A stretch of 64,000 nt of DNA from JANXAZ01 sp964504655 (GCA_964504655.1 CAZDFD010000002.1:1-64000); one strand, 5' to 3'; positions 1 to 8,515 are shown, numbered from the stretch's first letter. A program made the numbers and translations. Notes: generated by a model from the sequence alone, not told the origin.

Positions 1-455
1 GCTTGGCGAGCTCGTGCGCGGCGAAGCCGCCGAACACCACCGAGTGGATCGCGCCAATCCGCGCGCAGGCCAGCATGGCGACGAGCGCCTCGGGCACCAT
101 GGGCATGTAGACGATGACCCGGTCGCCCTTGCGGACGCCCAGGCGGACCAGCGCACCGGCGCAGCGGGCGACCTGGTCCTGGAGCTGGGCGTAGGTGATC
201 GAGCGGACCGTGCCGGTGACAGGGCTGTCGTGGACGATCGCCACCTGGGTGCCGCGGCCGGCGGCGACGTGCCGGTCGACGGCGTTGTAGCAGGTGTTGA
301 GGAGCCCGCCCTCGAACCAGCGGTAGAAGGGCGGTCGGGACCGGTCGAGAACCCGGTCCCAGCGCCGCTCCCAGGCCAGCGCCTCGGCCGCCTCCGCCCA
401 GAACGTCTCCGGATCGCGCAGGCTGCGCTCCCAGATCGCCCGGTAGATGCTCATC
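1..455 (-). CDS. prpE: Propionyl-CoA synthetase, N-terminal part (runs off the window)
   Basis: This is the first ~151 residues of an AMP-forming acyl-CoA synthetase, read on the minus strand from an ATG at 455 and cut by the window edge. The N-terminus (YRAIWERSLRDPETFWAEAA, then RWFEGG, YNAVDRH and later KGDRVIVYMPMVPEA and IGAIHSVVFGGF) follows PrpE more closely than acetyl-CoA synthetase. The family is about 630 residues, so roughly three quarters is missing, including the adenylation core. The enzyme activates propionate to propionyl-CoA in the cytoplasm. It lies downstream of the EF-hand gene on the same strand, separated by a strong hairpin, so it probably has its own promoter. Acs-like specificity cannot be excluded from this fragment. 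Confidence 0.85.
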
Positions 456-524
456 ACCCGGCCCCCCCTCGATGGCGACCGGCAGAGCTTAGGCCCGGGC
501 CGGGCCGCCGCAACGCGGCGAGTT

Positions 525-556
525 GACCGGAGCCGGCCCCGCGGTCGGCTCCGGTC
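525..556. other. Perfect 11-bp stem-loop between the EF-hand and prpE genes
   Basis: GACCGGAGCCG at 525-535 pairs perfectly with CGGCTCCGGTC at 546-556 around a 10-base loop. It sits just beyond the stop codon of the EF-hand gene, so it may stop or stabilise that transcript. Neither strand shows a T-run after the stem, so it is not a textbook intrinsic terminator. Confidence 0.5.
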
Positions 557-563
557 GCCCGCC

Positions 564-1100
564 TCAGTTGCGGTCGCGCGGCGGTCCGCGGCGGTCGCCG
601 TGGTGCTCCCGCATCGGCCGGTCGGTGGGCTCGAGCACGCCGTCGCCGTCGCGGTCGAGCCGCCCGAACATCCGGTTCACCGGCCGCTCGACCTCGACCG
701 CCGTGACGATCCCGTCGCCGTCGGCGTCGAGCATCTGGAAGGCGCGGATCCGCATCGGCCGGGTCACCTCGAGCCACAGCGTCTCGAACTCGGCCTGGTC
801 GAGCCGACCGTCGCGGCTCTTGTCGGCGCTCTCGAAGCGGGCCTTGCGGAACGCGTCGACCTCGGCCCGGCTGACCTTGCCGTCGCCGTCGGCGTCGAGC
901 TGGTCGAGCATCATCATGCCCATCATGCCGGGCCCGCGGCCCATCGGCCCGAAGCCGCCGCCGTGCCAGCCCTGGGCGAGCGAGCTGCCGGCCCAGGCGA
1001 GCCCGGCCACGACCGCGGCGGCGCCGGCGAGCAGGACGAGGTTGCGGCCGTGGCGGCGGTGGGGCGGCCGCGGGGCGCCGCTCTCGGGGGTCTCGGACAT
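564..1100 (-). CDS. Membrane-anchored or exported EF-hand calcium-binding protein
   Basis: A 178-residue protein. A basic N-terminus (RRHGR) is followed by a hydrophobic segment at about 21-43, either a signal peptide or a membrane anchor, then a Gly/Met-rich linker (GGFGPMGRGPGMMGMMM). Four EF-hand loops follow, beginning at about D69, D93, D125 and D149; three read DxDGDG and the second is DKSRDG. The start is an ATG with a GGAGG eight bases upstream. It is probably a periplasmic Ca2+ sensor or buffer. It is transcribed divergently from the two-component system, a context suggesting that the regulator controls it. No enzymatic domain is visible. Confidence 0.8.
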   Translation of the reverse strand: MSETPESGAPRPPHRRHGRNLVLLAGAAAVVAGLAWAGSSLAQGWHGGGFGPMGRGPGMMGMMMLDQLDADGDGKVSRAEVDAFRKARFESADKSRDGRLDQAEFETLWLEVTRPMRIRAFQMLDADGDGIVTAVEVERPVNRMFGRLDRDGDGVLEPTDRPMREHHGDRRGPPRDRN

Positions 1101-1145
1101 CGGGGTTCCTCCTGGTGGTGTGCCCGCCGACCTTGCACCATCCGC

Positions 1146-1228
1146 CTGTCGCGCCCGTCTGTCGAGGCGGGCCGCCGCGGGTCGCGGTCGATGCCGGCCG
1201 TGGGCCCGTGCGACAGGCTGTTACAGGC
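1146..1228. promoter_or_regulatory. Possible OmpR-type regulator binding repeats between the EF-hand gene and the two-component system
   Basis: ACAGGC occurs at 1213-1218 and again at 1223-1228, a direct repeat with a 10-base period as expected for OmpR-family tandem binding. The longer element CGACAG (1211-1216) recurs in the opposite orientation as CTGTCG at 1146-1151 and 1159-1164, nearer the divergent EF-hand gene. The arrangement would suit one regulator controlling both genes. In DNA this GC-rich, short repeats can arise by chance. Confidence 0.35.
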
Positions 1229-1272
1229 CGCCCCGTGCGCCGCGCGGTGCGGTCCCGCAGAGTGAGGGCGCC

Positions 1273-1992
1273 ATGGAGAGCACGCCGCACCTGCTCGTGG
1301 TCGACGACCACCGCGACATCCGCGAGCCCCTGGCCCGCTATCTGGCCAGGCACGGCTTCCGGGTGAGCGCCGCCGAGAGCGCACAGGCGGCCCGCCGCGT
1401 GCTGCAGGCGGGCGCGGTCGACCTCGTGGTGCTCGACGTCATGATGCCCGGGGAGGACGGGCTCGCGCTCTGCCGCCAGCTGCGCGCCCAGGGCGACGTG
1501 CCGATCGTGCTCCTGACCGCGCTCGCCGAGGAGACCGACCGGATCGTCGGCCTCGAGATGGGCGCCGACGACTATGTGACGAAGCCCTTCAGCCCGCGCG
1601 AGCTCCTGGCCCGGATCAAGGCGGTGCTCCGCCGCGCCCAGGCGCTGCCGCCGCGCCGCGGCCGGCCGCAGGGCGAGCGGCTGCGCTTCGATCGCTGGAC
1701 CCTCGAGGTCGGCCGCCGCGAGCTCGTGGGCCCGGACGGCGTCGCGGTCCCGCTCTCGACCGGCGAGTTCCTGCTGCTCTCGGCCTTCCTCGACCATCCG
1801 CGCCTGGTCCTGTCGCGCGACCAGCTGCTCGATCTGACCCGGGGCCGCGAGGCGGCCCCCTTCGACCGGGCGATCGACAACCAGGTGCTGCGGCTCCGCC
1901 GCAAGATCGAGCGCGACCCCAAGAAGCCCGAGCTGATCCGCACCCACTGGGGCGGCGGCTACAGCCTCGAGGCCGAGGTGAGCCGCGCATGA
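1273..1992 (+). CDS. OmpR-family response regulator
   Basis: A 239-residue DNA-binding response regulator. The receiver domain (residues ~5-120) has the acidic pair VVDDH at 11-12, the phospho-acceptor D55 in VVLDVMMPG, the conserved Thr in VLLTALAEE and the Lys in YVTKPFSPREL. A winged-helix domain follows (~135-235), with LSTGEFLLLSAFL and VLRLRRKIERDP typical of OmpR/PhoB. ATG at 1273 is chosen because the receiver begins immediately after it. The stop codon overlaps the start of the kinase gene (ATGA), so the pair is translationally coupled. The divergent EF-hand gene is the likely target, and the signal could be calcium or another cation (inference). Confidence 0.92.
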   Translation: MESTPHLLVVDDHRDIREPLARYLARHGFRVSAAESAQAARRVLQAGAVDLVVLDVMMPGEDGLALCRQLRAQGDVPIVLLTALAEETDRIVGLEMGADDYVTKPFSPRELLARIKAVLRRAQALPPRRGRPQGERLRFDRWTLEVGRRELVGPDGVAVPLSTGEFLLLSAFLDHPRLVLSRDQLLDLTRGREAAPFDRAIDNQVLRLRRKIERDPKKPELIRTHWGGGYSLEAEVSRA

Positions 1993-3374
1993 TCCGCCTC
2001 TGGCCCCGCACGCTGGTCGGCCGGCTGGTGGCGCTCGTGCTGCTAGCCGTGCTGACCGCACAGGCGATCGCCCTCCTGATCTTCGCCGACGAGCGGCGGG
2101 CGGTCTTCGAGCGGATCCGCGGCGAGCGGGTGGTCGAGCAGCTGGTCCCGGTGGTCCGGGTGCTGGCCGCGACCCCGGCGGCGAGCCACGCCGAGGTGCT
2201 GGCGGCACTCGCCGGACGGCCGCTGGCGCTCGCCCTCGAGCCCGCGCCCTCGATCGCCGAGACGGCCCGGGCCGGCCGCCACCCGCTCGCCCGCCGGCTC
2301 GCCCGCGAGCTCGGACCGGCGGCGCGCGCGGTGCTGGTCGAGCCGCTCGCCCGAGCGCAGCGCTGGCTCGAGCTCGACGGCGAGGAGGAGGGCGAGCGGC
2401 CCTGGCGACGGCCCCGACTGGTGGCCGCGGTCGCGATTGCGCTGCCGGACGGGCGCTGGCTCAACGCCCGGGGCGGGCTGCCGCCGCCGGTGCCGGGCTT
2501 CGCCCGGCCCTATGGCGTCATGCTGCTGCTGCTGGCGGGGCTCCTCGTGCTCGCGGTGCTGGCCGGGACGCGTCGCGCCACCCGGCCGCTGGCGGCGCTG
2601 GCCACCGCCTCGGAGCGGCTCGGCCGCGGTGAAGCCGGGGCGCCGCTCGCCGAGCAGGGACCCGAGGAGGTCCGCCGGGCGGTGGCCGCCTTCAACCGCA
2701 TGCAGGAGCGGCTGGCGCGCTTCATCGCCGACCGCACCCGCCTCCTGGCGGCGCTCGGCCACGACCTCAGGACCCCGATCACGAGCCTCAGGCTCAGGGC
2801 CGAGCTGCTCGACGACGCCGAGGCGCGGGAGCGGATCATCGCCACCCTCGACGAGATGCAGCGGATGGTCGAGGCGACCCTCGCCTTCGCCAGGGACGAG
2901 GCGATGGGTGAGCCGGTGCGCGAGGTCGACCTCCTGGCGCTGGTCGAGGGCGTGGTCGAGGACCTGGCGGAGCTCGGTCGCGATGCCCGGCTGCTCGAGG
3001 CGGAGCGGCTCGTGGCGCGGATCCGCCCCGCGGCGCTCAGGCGCGCGCTCCGCAACCTGGTCGAGAACGCCGTCGCCTATGGCGGCCGCGCCCGGGTCCG
3101 CCTCTCGCGCGAGGGAGCCGAGGCCGTGATCGCGGTCGATGACGACGGGCCCGGGATCCCGGCCGACCGCCTCGAGGAGGTGTTCGAGCCGTTCGTCCGG
3201 CTCGAGGCCTCGCGCTCGGCCGAGACCGGCGGGGTCGGGCTCGGGCTGTCGATCGCCCGCGGCATCGCCCGCGGCCACGGCGGCGAGATCACCCTCGAGA
3301 ACCGCCCCGAGGGCGGTCTCAGGGCGCGGCTGCGGCTGCCGCTCGAGGCGCCGCGCCCAGCGGGCCCGGTCTGA
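1989..3374 (+). CDS. EnvZ-like sensor histidine kinase
   Basis: A 461-residue membrane kinase. There are transmembrane segments at about 10-32 and 175-195, enclosing a ~140-residue periplasmic domain with an acidic patch (ELDGEEEGE), and then a HAMP segment (TRPLAALATASERLG). The phospho-acceptor is H258 in GHDLRTPITSLRL. The N box LRNLVENAVAYG, G1 box DDDGPGIP and G2 box GGVGLGLSIARG are all present, so the ATPase core is intact. It begins inside the regulator's stop codon and is its cognate kinase. The Arg/Ala-rich sensor region gives no clear ligand, but its acidic patch and the EF-hand neighbour make a divalent cation plausible. Confidence 0.92.
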   Translation: MIRLWPRTLVGRLVALVLLAVLTAQAIALLIFADERRAVFERIRGERVVEQLVPVVRVLAATPAASHAEVLAALAGRPLALALEPAPSIAETARAGRHPLARRLARELGPAARAVLVEPLARAQRWLELDGEEEGERPWRRPRLVAAVAIALPDGRWLNARGGLPPPVPGFARPYGVMLLLLAGLLVLAVLAGTRRATRPLAALATASERLGRGEAGAPLAEQGPEEVRRAVAAFNRMQERLARFIADRTRLLAALGHDLRTPITSLRLRAELLDDAEARERIIATLDEMQRMVEATLAFARDEAMGEPVREVDLLALVEGVVEDLAELGRDARLLEAERLVARIRPAALRRALRNLVENAVAYGGRARVRLSREGAEAVIAVDDDGPGIPADRLEEVFEPFVRLEASRSAETGGVGLGLSIARGIARGHGGEITLENRPEGGLRARLRLPLEAPRPAGPV

Positions 3375-3451
3375 CGCCCTCGGCGCCGCGCCTTTTGCGC
3401 CCCCGCTCGGCTTCCTCTAAGCTCGCCATCGCGCCGACCTCGACGGGCCAC

Positions 3452-6091
3452 ATGGAACAGTCGATCTTCGCCTTCATCCGCAAGTACAGCTGGCGGCAGC
3501 AGCTCGCCATCCTCGGCATGACCCTGCTGTCGTTCCCGCCGCTCTATTACTCGCTCGAGCTCCCCAAGACGATCATCAACCGGGCGCTCGGCGACCCGGA
3601 CGGCCCCTGGGTCCTGCTCGGCCAGGACCTCGAGCGGACGCCCTATCTCTTCGCGCTGTGCGGACTGTTCCTGCTGCTCGTGCTGGTCGGCGGGGTCCTC
3701 AAATACGTCTTGAACGTCTATGCCGGGATCGTCGCCGAGCGGATGCTGCGCCGACTGCGCTACCAGCTCTACGAGCACGTGCTGCGCTTTCCGCTGCCGC
3801 ATTTCCGCAAGGTCAGCCAGGGCGAGCTCGTGCAGATGATCAACGCCGAGACCGAGGCGCTCGGCGGCTTCGTGGGCGATGCCCTCTCGGTGCCGGCGTT
3901 CCAGGGCGGCACGCTGCTCACCATCCTGGCCTTCATGTTCATGCAGGATCCGGTCCTGGGGCTCGCCGCGATCGCCCTCTATCCCCTGCAGATCTGGCTG
4001 ATCCCGCGCCTGCAGCGCCAGGTCAACCAGCTCGCCAAGCAGCGCGTCCGCCAGGTCCGCCGCAACGCCGAGCGGATCAGCGAGACCTGCACGATCATCC
4101 GCGAGATCCACGCCCACGACACCGCCCGCTACGAGCTCGCCCGCTTCAGCGAGCAGCTCGGCACGGTGTTTTGGATCCGCTTCGCGATCTACAAGAAGAA
4201 GTTCCTGATCAAGTTCCTCAACAACTTCATCGCCCAGCTCGGCCCGTTCTTCTTCTTCTCGATCGGCGGCTGGCTGGTCATCCACGGCGACATCACGCTG
4301 GGCGCGCTCGTGGCGGTGGTCGGCGCGCACAAGGACCTGTCGTCGCCGTGGAAGGAGCTCTTGACCTACTACCAGACCCTGTACGACGTCCGCATCAAGT
4401 ACGAGCAGACCGTGGCCCAGTTCGCCCCGCCCGGCCTCAAGCCGATCGAGCTACTGACCGGCGAGCCGCCGGAGCTCGGCCCGTTCGTCGGGACGCTGCG
4501 GGTGGCCGCGGTCTCTCTCGTCGAGGAGGGTGGCGAGCCGCTGCTCGACGGCGTCGAGCTGACCATCCCGTTGCCGTCGAGCGTGGCGCTGGTCGGCCCG
4601 GTCGGCGGCGGCCGCGAGGAGCTGACCCTGGTCCTGGCCGGGCTGCTCGAGCCGAGCAGCGGCCGCGTCCTGATCAACGATCGGGTGCTGCACGAGCTGC
4701 CCGAATCGGTGATCGGCCGGCGGATCGCCCACCTGGGCGGTCAGCCGGCGCTGATCGCCGGCACGATTCAGGACAATCTCGTCTACGGGCTCGTGCATCG
4801 GCCGCTGCGCCCGGCCGAGGTGCCGCCGGAGCAGCGCTCCCGCCGCCAACGCGACCGCCACGAGGCGATCGCCTCCGGCAACACCACGGACGAGCTCGAC
4901 GCCGAGTGGATCGACTGGGAGGCGGCCGGGGTGCACGAGCCGGCCGAGCGCCTGCCGGCCATGATCGCGGCACTCGACGCGACGCGGTTGACCGAGGACG
5001 TCTACATCCTCGGCCTCAAGGGCGCCCTGCCGCCGTCCCGCGCCGAGCTCGGCCCGCGTCTCCTGGCGGCCCGGCGCACGATGCACGAGCGGCTCGCCTC
5101 GGACGAGCGGCTCGCCCGGCTGGTCGAACCGTTCGACCCCGAGCGCTACAACGGCAACGCCACGCTCGCCGAGAACCTGCTCTTCGGCATGCCGGTCGGC
5201 CGGGTGTTCGACCTCGAGCACCTCGCCGGCCACCCCTATGTCCGCTCGGTGCTCGAGCGCACCGGCCTCGTGGCCGAGCTGCAGCGGGTCGGCTGGCGCT
5301 TGGCGCAGACCATGGTCGAGCTGTTCGCGGACCTGCCGGCCGATCACGAATACTTCCGCCAGTTCAGCTTCATCGCGCCCGAGGATCTGCCGGAGTTCAA
5401 GGCGATCCTCGGCCGCGCCACGGTCGACCGGCTCGACCGGCTGTCCGCCGGCGACCGCGACCGGCTCCTCGACCTGCCGTTCAAGCTGGTCGTCTCGCGG
5501 CATCGTCTGGGGCTCGTCGACGAGGCGCTCCAGGCACGCGTGCTCGAGGCGCGCCGGCTGTTCCGCAGTGGCCTCCCCGCTGGCCTCCTCGGCGCGGTCG
5601 CCTTCTTCGAGACCGAGCACACCAACCCGGCCGCCTCGATCCAGGAGAACATCCTGTTCGGAAAGATCGCCTACGGCCAGGCTCAGGCTGCGCAGAAGGT
5701 CGCGGCCCTGCTGGGCGAGGTCGTCGACCAGCACGGTCTGCGGGAGGCGGTGATCGAGATCGGCCTGTTGACCGAATGCGGCATCGGCGGCGCCCGGCTC
5801 ACCCTGGCGCAGCGACAGAAGCTCGCCATCGCGCGCGAGCTGCTGCGGCGGCCCGAGCTCGTGCTCCTGCACGAGCCGGTCCAGGCGCTCGACGTCGGCG
5901 AGCAGCCGCTCGTGCGCGACGCCCTGCTCGAGGCGTTCCGGGCGAGCTCGCTGATCTGGTCGACCCAGGATCGGGAGTGGGCGCAGCGGCTCGACCGGGT
6001 GATCGTGATCGAGCGCGGCCGGGTGGTCGCGGACGGCGCCTCGGCCCGGGCGCTCGCCCCCGAGCCAGCCGCCGCGGCCCCGGCGACGTAG
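3452..6091 (+). CDS. ABC exporter-like protein with degenerate ATPase and large NBD insertion
   Basis: An 879-residue protein. Residues ~1-325 form an ABC-exporter-type transmembrane domain (hydrophobic segments near 18-35, 65-90, 150-185 and 255-290). The nucleotide-binding domain starts near 345 but is degenerate. The Walker A position (382-390) reads GPVGGGREE, with no Lys-Ser/Thr. The signature is LTLAQRQKLAIAR instead of LSGGQ. Walker B is LVLLHEP (Asp to His), and the H-loop reads STQD (His to Gln). About 300 residues are inserted between the Q-loop region and the signature, and IQDNLVYG (439), LAENLLFG (572) and IQENILFG (730) repeat the segment that follows the Q-loop in exporters. 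ATG at 3452 is preferred over an upstream in-frame start because the family-like sequence begins there. It leads an operon with a cNMP-binding protein and an adenylate cyclase. It probably does not hydrolyse ATP, and its substrate is unknown. Confidence 0.82.
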   Translation: MEQSIFAFIRKYSWRQQLAILGMTLLSFPPLYYSLELPKTIINRALGDPDGPWVLLGQDLERTPYLFALCGLFLLLVLVGGVLKYVLNVYAGIVAERMLRRLRYQLYEHVLRFPLPHFRKVSQGELVQMINAETEALGGFVGDALSVPAFQGGTLLTILAFMFMQDPVLGLAAIALYPLQIWLIPRLQRQVNQLAKQRVRQVRRNAERISETCTIIREIHAHDTARYELARFSEQLGTVFWIRFAIYKKKFLIKFLNNFIAQLGPFFFFSIGGWLVIHGDITLGALVAVVGAHKDLSSPWKELLTYYQTLYDVRIKYEQTVAQFAPPGLKPIELLTGEPPELGPFVGTLRVAAVSLVEEGGEPLLDGVELTIPLPSSVALVGPVGGGREELTLVLAGLLEPSSGRVLINDRVLHELPESVIGRRIAHLGGQPALIAGTIQDNLVYGLVHRPLRPAEVPPEQRSRRQRDRHEAIASGNTTDELDAEWIDWEAAGVHEPAERLPAMIAALDATRLTEDVYILGLKGALPPSRAELGPRLLAARRTMHERLASDERLARLVEPFDPERYNGNATLAENLLFGMPVGRVFDLEHLAGHPYVRSVLERTGLVAELQRVGWRLAQTMVELFADLPADHEYFRQFSFIAPEDLPEFKAILGRATVDRLDRLSAGDRDRLLDLPFKLVVSRHRLGLVDEALQARVLEARRLFRSGLPAGLLGAVAFFETEHTNPAASIQENILFGKIAYGQAQAAQKVAALLGEVVDQHGLREAVIEIGLLTECGIGGARLTLAQRQKLAIARELLRRPELVLLHEPVQALDVGEQPLVRDALLEAFRASSLIWSTQDREWAQRLDRVIVIERGRVVADGASARALAPEPAAAAPAT

Positions 6092-6108
6092 CAGCGGAGG
6101 ACCGGCCG

Positions 6109-6582
6109 ATGACCCTGCAACGCGACGTCGACGCGCTCCGCGCCATCCCGCTCTTCGCCAAGATCGAGCCGGCGCGGCTCAAGCTGCTGGCGTTCACGAG
6201 CGAGCATGTCGAGTACGACGCGGGCGACGTGGTCTGCCGCCAGGGCGAGGCGGGCGACGCCGCCTACATCCTGCTCGAGGGCACCGCCGACGTGCTGGTC
6301 GACACGCCCAAGGGGCGGATCAAGGTGGCCTCGCTCGGCAAGAACGACATCGTCGGCGAGATCGCCATCCTGTGCGACGTGCCGCGCACCGCCACGGTGG
6401 TGGCGGCGACGCCTCTGCACACGCTCCGGATCGCCAAGGACGGCTTCTTCAACCTCGTGACCCAGTTCCCCCTGGTGGGTGTGGAGATCATGCACGAGCT
6501 GGCCTCGCGCCTGCACCACACGACCCAGCGGCTGACCCACGTCTCGCTGCGGCTGGCCGAGCTCGAGGCCGGCCGGGGATGA
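6109..6582 (+). CDS. Cyclic nucleotide-binding domain protein
   Basis: A 157-residue protein consisting of a single CRP/PKA-type cNMP-binding domain (~12-125) plus a C-terminal helix (LASRLHHTTQRLTHVSLRLAELE). The phosphate-binding cassette is well preserved: VGEIAILCDVPRTATVV holds the Glu (E84) and Arg (R93) that contact the ribose and phosphate. No helix-turn-helix follows, so it is a free sensor subunit and not a transcription factor. A GGAGG lies eight bases before the ATG. It follows the ABC-like gene by 17 bases and overlaps the cyclase gene by ATGA, strongly suggesting that it reads the cyclic nucleotide made by its neighbour and acts on the ABC-like protein (inference). Confidence 0.88.
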   Translation: MTLQRDVDALRAIPLFAKIEPARLKLLAFTSEHVEYDAGDVVCRQGEAGDAAYILLEGTADVLVDTPKGRIKVASLGKNDIVGEIAILCDVPRTATVVAATPLHTLRIAKDGFFNLVTQFPLVGVEIMHELASRLHHTTQRLTHVSLRLAELEAGRG

Positions 6583-7778
6583 GCGGGACCGCGGGCTCCT
6601 GGCCGGCCGTCCGGCTGCCGACCCTCGACTGGCTGGCGCTCGAGAGCCACCGCGATCGCTTGATCGACGTGCTGATCGCGAACGTCGGGGCACGGCTCCT
6701 CGAGGACGGGCTGCCGCTCGCCCGCGTCACCCTCCAGCTGCGCACCCTCCACCCCCAGTTCTACGGCGCCAGGCTGCTCTGGCGGCCCGGCATGGAGCGG
6801 GCCGAGCTGGCGCTGTTCGGCCACGGGATGACGGTCGACCCGAGCTATCTCAACAGCCCGGTGCGGGCCCTGTTCGAGGGGGCGGAGGCGATCCACCAGC
6901 GGCTCGATCTCGACACCCCGGCGCCGGGCGAGTTCCCGATCTACGCCGAGCTCCGCGCCCAGGGACTGACCGACTACGTCGCCCTGCCGATGAGCTTCAC
7001 CGACGGCTCGCGGCACGCCTGCACCTGGGCCACGGCGCGACCCGGCGGCTTCCGCACGGACGATCTCGTGGCGCTCGGCGAGCTCCTCCCGCTGCTCGCC
7101 ATGGCCGTCGAGATCCGCCTCAACCGGCGGATCGCGCGCACCCTCCTCGACACCTATGTCGGGCGGCACGCCGGCGAGCGCATCCTCGCGGGCGAGATCC
7201 GCCGCGGCAGCGGCCTCACCGTCCGCGCCGCGATCTGGCAGTGCGACCTGCGCGACTTCACCGCCCTGTCCGAGACCCGGCCGCGCGACGAGGTCCTGGA
7301 CGTCCTCAACCACTTCTTCGAGGTCATGGCCGAGCCGGTCGAGGCGCAGGGCGGTGAGATCCTCAAGTTCATCGGCGACGGCATGCTCGCGATCTTCCCG
7401 CTCGAGGGGGAGGCGGCCTGCTTCCGGGCGCTGCGGGCGGCGAGCGACGCGCGCCGCGGCATGCGGGCGCTGAACCGCAGCCGCCTCGAGCAGGGCGCCG
7501 CACCCCTGGGCTTCGGCCTCGCCCTCCACGTGGGCGACGTGATGTACGGCAACATCGGCACGCCGAGCCGGCTCGACTTCACGGTCATCGGCCCGTCGGT
7601 CAACGTCGCCGCCCGGCTCCAGCAGCTCTGCAAGGAGCTCGGCCGGGAGGTGCTGCTGTCGGGCCCGTTCGCCGCCGGCTGCGCATGCGGCGCCGAGTTC
7701 CTCGAGCCGATGGGCCGCTTTCCCCTGCGCGGCGTGCAGGAGCCGGTCGAGGTCCTGGCCCTGGTCGAGCAGCCGTGA
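6579..7778 (+). CDS. Class III adenylate cyclase
   Basis: A 399-residue soluble cyclase. Residues ~1-185 are a GAF/FeS-like sensory region of uncertain type. The CHD catalytic domain (~215-395) has the two metal aspartates D223 (IWQCDLRDFTAL) and D267 (KFIGDGMLAIF). K263, in EILKFIGD, and the Asp of DFTVIGPSVNVAARL match the Lys/Asp pair that selects ATP, and the transition-state Asn and Arg are present in SVNVAAR. Adenylate cyclase activity is therefore predicted. It overlaps the cNMP-binding gene upstream (ATGA) and the FkbM gene downstream (GTGA). No transmembrane segment is seen. Confidence 0.88.
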   Translation: MSGTAGSWPAVRLPTLDWLALESHRDRLIDVLIANVGARLLEDGLPLARVTLQLRTLHPQFYGARLLWRPGMERAELALFGHGMTVDPSYLNSPVRALFEGAEAIHQRLDLDTPAPGEFPIYAELRAQGLTDYVALPMSFTDGSRHACTWATARPGGFRTDDLVALGELLPLLAMAVEIRLNRRIARTLLDTYVGRHAGERILAGEIRRGSGLTVRAAIWQCDLRDFTALSETRPRDEVLDVLNHFFEVMAEPVEAQGGEILKFIGDGMLAIFPLEGEAACFRALRAASDARRGMRALNRSRLEQGAAPLGFGLALHVGDVMYGNIGTPSRLDFTVIGPSVNVAARLQQLCKELGREVLLSGPFAAGCACGAEFLEPMGRFPLRGVQEPVEVLALVEQP

Positions 7779-8515
7779 ACCCGGCGCGGCGGCTGGCCCG
7801 CGCGCTCGGCTGGGAGCTGCTGCCGCTCCGCAAGGCGCGCGCGCCGGTCCGCCGCCTGGTCAACCTGCTGGAGCGCCGGGCGGTCGACCTCGTGGTCGAC
7901 GGTGGCGCCAACGAGGGCCAATACGTCCGTCTTCTGCGCGCCGAAGGCTGGCACGGCCCGGTGCTCTCGATCGAGCCTATCCCCGAGCTGCACGCTCGCC
8001 TGTTGCGCGCGGCCGCGGCCGACCCGGCCTGGCGGATCGGGCCGGCGGTGGCGCTCGGTGCCGCGGCCGGCCGCGCCCGTCTCGAGGTCTCGACCGAGAG
8101 CGACATGAGCTCGCTTTTGCCGCGCACCGCCCGCCTCGACCGGCTCTCGCCCGGCTCGCGTCCGTGCCGGACGATCGAGGTGCCCGTGGTGCGCCTCGAC
8201 CAACTGCCGGAGCTGCGCGAGAGCCGCTCGAGGCGCCTGTTCGTCAAGCTCGACCTGCAGGGGTCGGAGGGCGCAGCGCTCGACGGCCTGACCGGCCTCC
8301 TGCCCGCGATCGTGGGACTGCAGCTCGAGCTGGCGCTGGTGCCGCTCTATGTCGGCGAGAGCGACTGGCGCCAGATGGTCGACCGGCTGGCGGCGCTCGG
8401 CTACGTTCCCTGGCTGTTCCTGCCGGGCTATGTCGACCCGCGGAGCGGCCGCGAGCTGCAGATGGACGGCGTGTTCCTCAAGGACGAGGCGGGCCTGGAC
8501 GATGGCGAGGGCTGA
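7775..8515 (+). CDS. FkbM-family SAM-dependent methyltransferase
   Basis: A 246-residue protein. A short N-terminal helix is followed by a Rossmann-type methyltransferase fold: LVVDGGANEGQYVRLL is the SAM-binding motif I, VLSIEPIPE the acidic loop, and LFVKLDLQGSEGAALDGL the FkbM hallmark 'K-D-QG-E'. The GTG start at 7775 overlaps the cyclase stop codon and begins exactly where the family sequence does. The stop codon lies inside psd. FkbM enzymes O-methylate sugars or small molecules; the acceptor here is unknown. Its position between the cyclase and the phospholipid genes does not reveal one. Confidence 0.82.
   Translation: MNPARRLARALGWELLPLRKARAPVRRLVNLLERRAVDLVVDGGANEGQYVRLLRAEGWHGPVLSIEPIPELHARLLRAAAADPAWRIGPAVALGAAAGRARLEVSTESDMSSLLPRTARLDRLSPGSRPCRTIEVPVVRLDQLPELRESRSRRLFVKLDLQGSEGAALDGLTGLLPAIVGLQLELALVPLYVGESDWRQMVDRLAALGYVPWLFLPGYVDPRSGRELQMDGVFLKDEAGLDDGEG

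Noticed and set aside
3658..6582. A 974-residue open frame overlapping the ABC-like and cNMP-binding genes
   Set aside because: It is Arg/Pro/Ala-rich, without domains, and lies out of frame with two well-supported genes.
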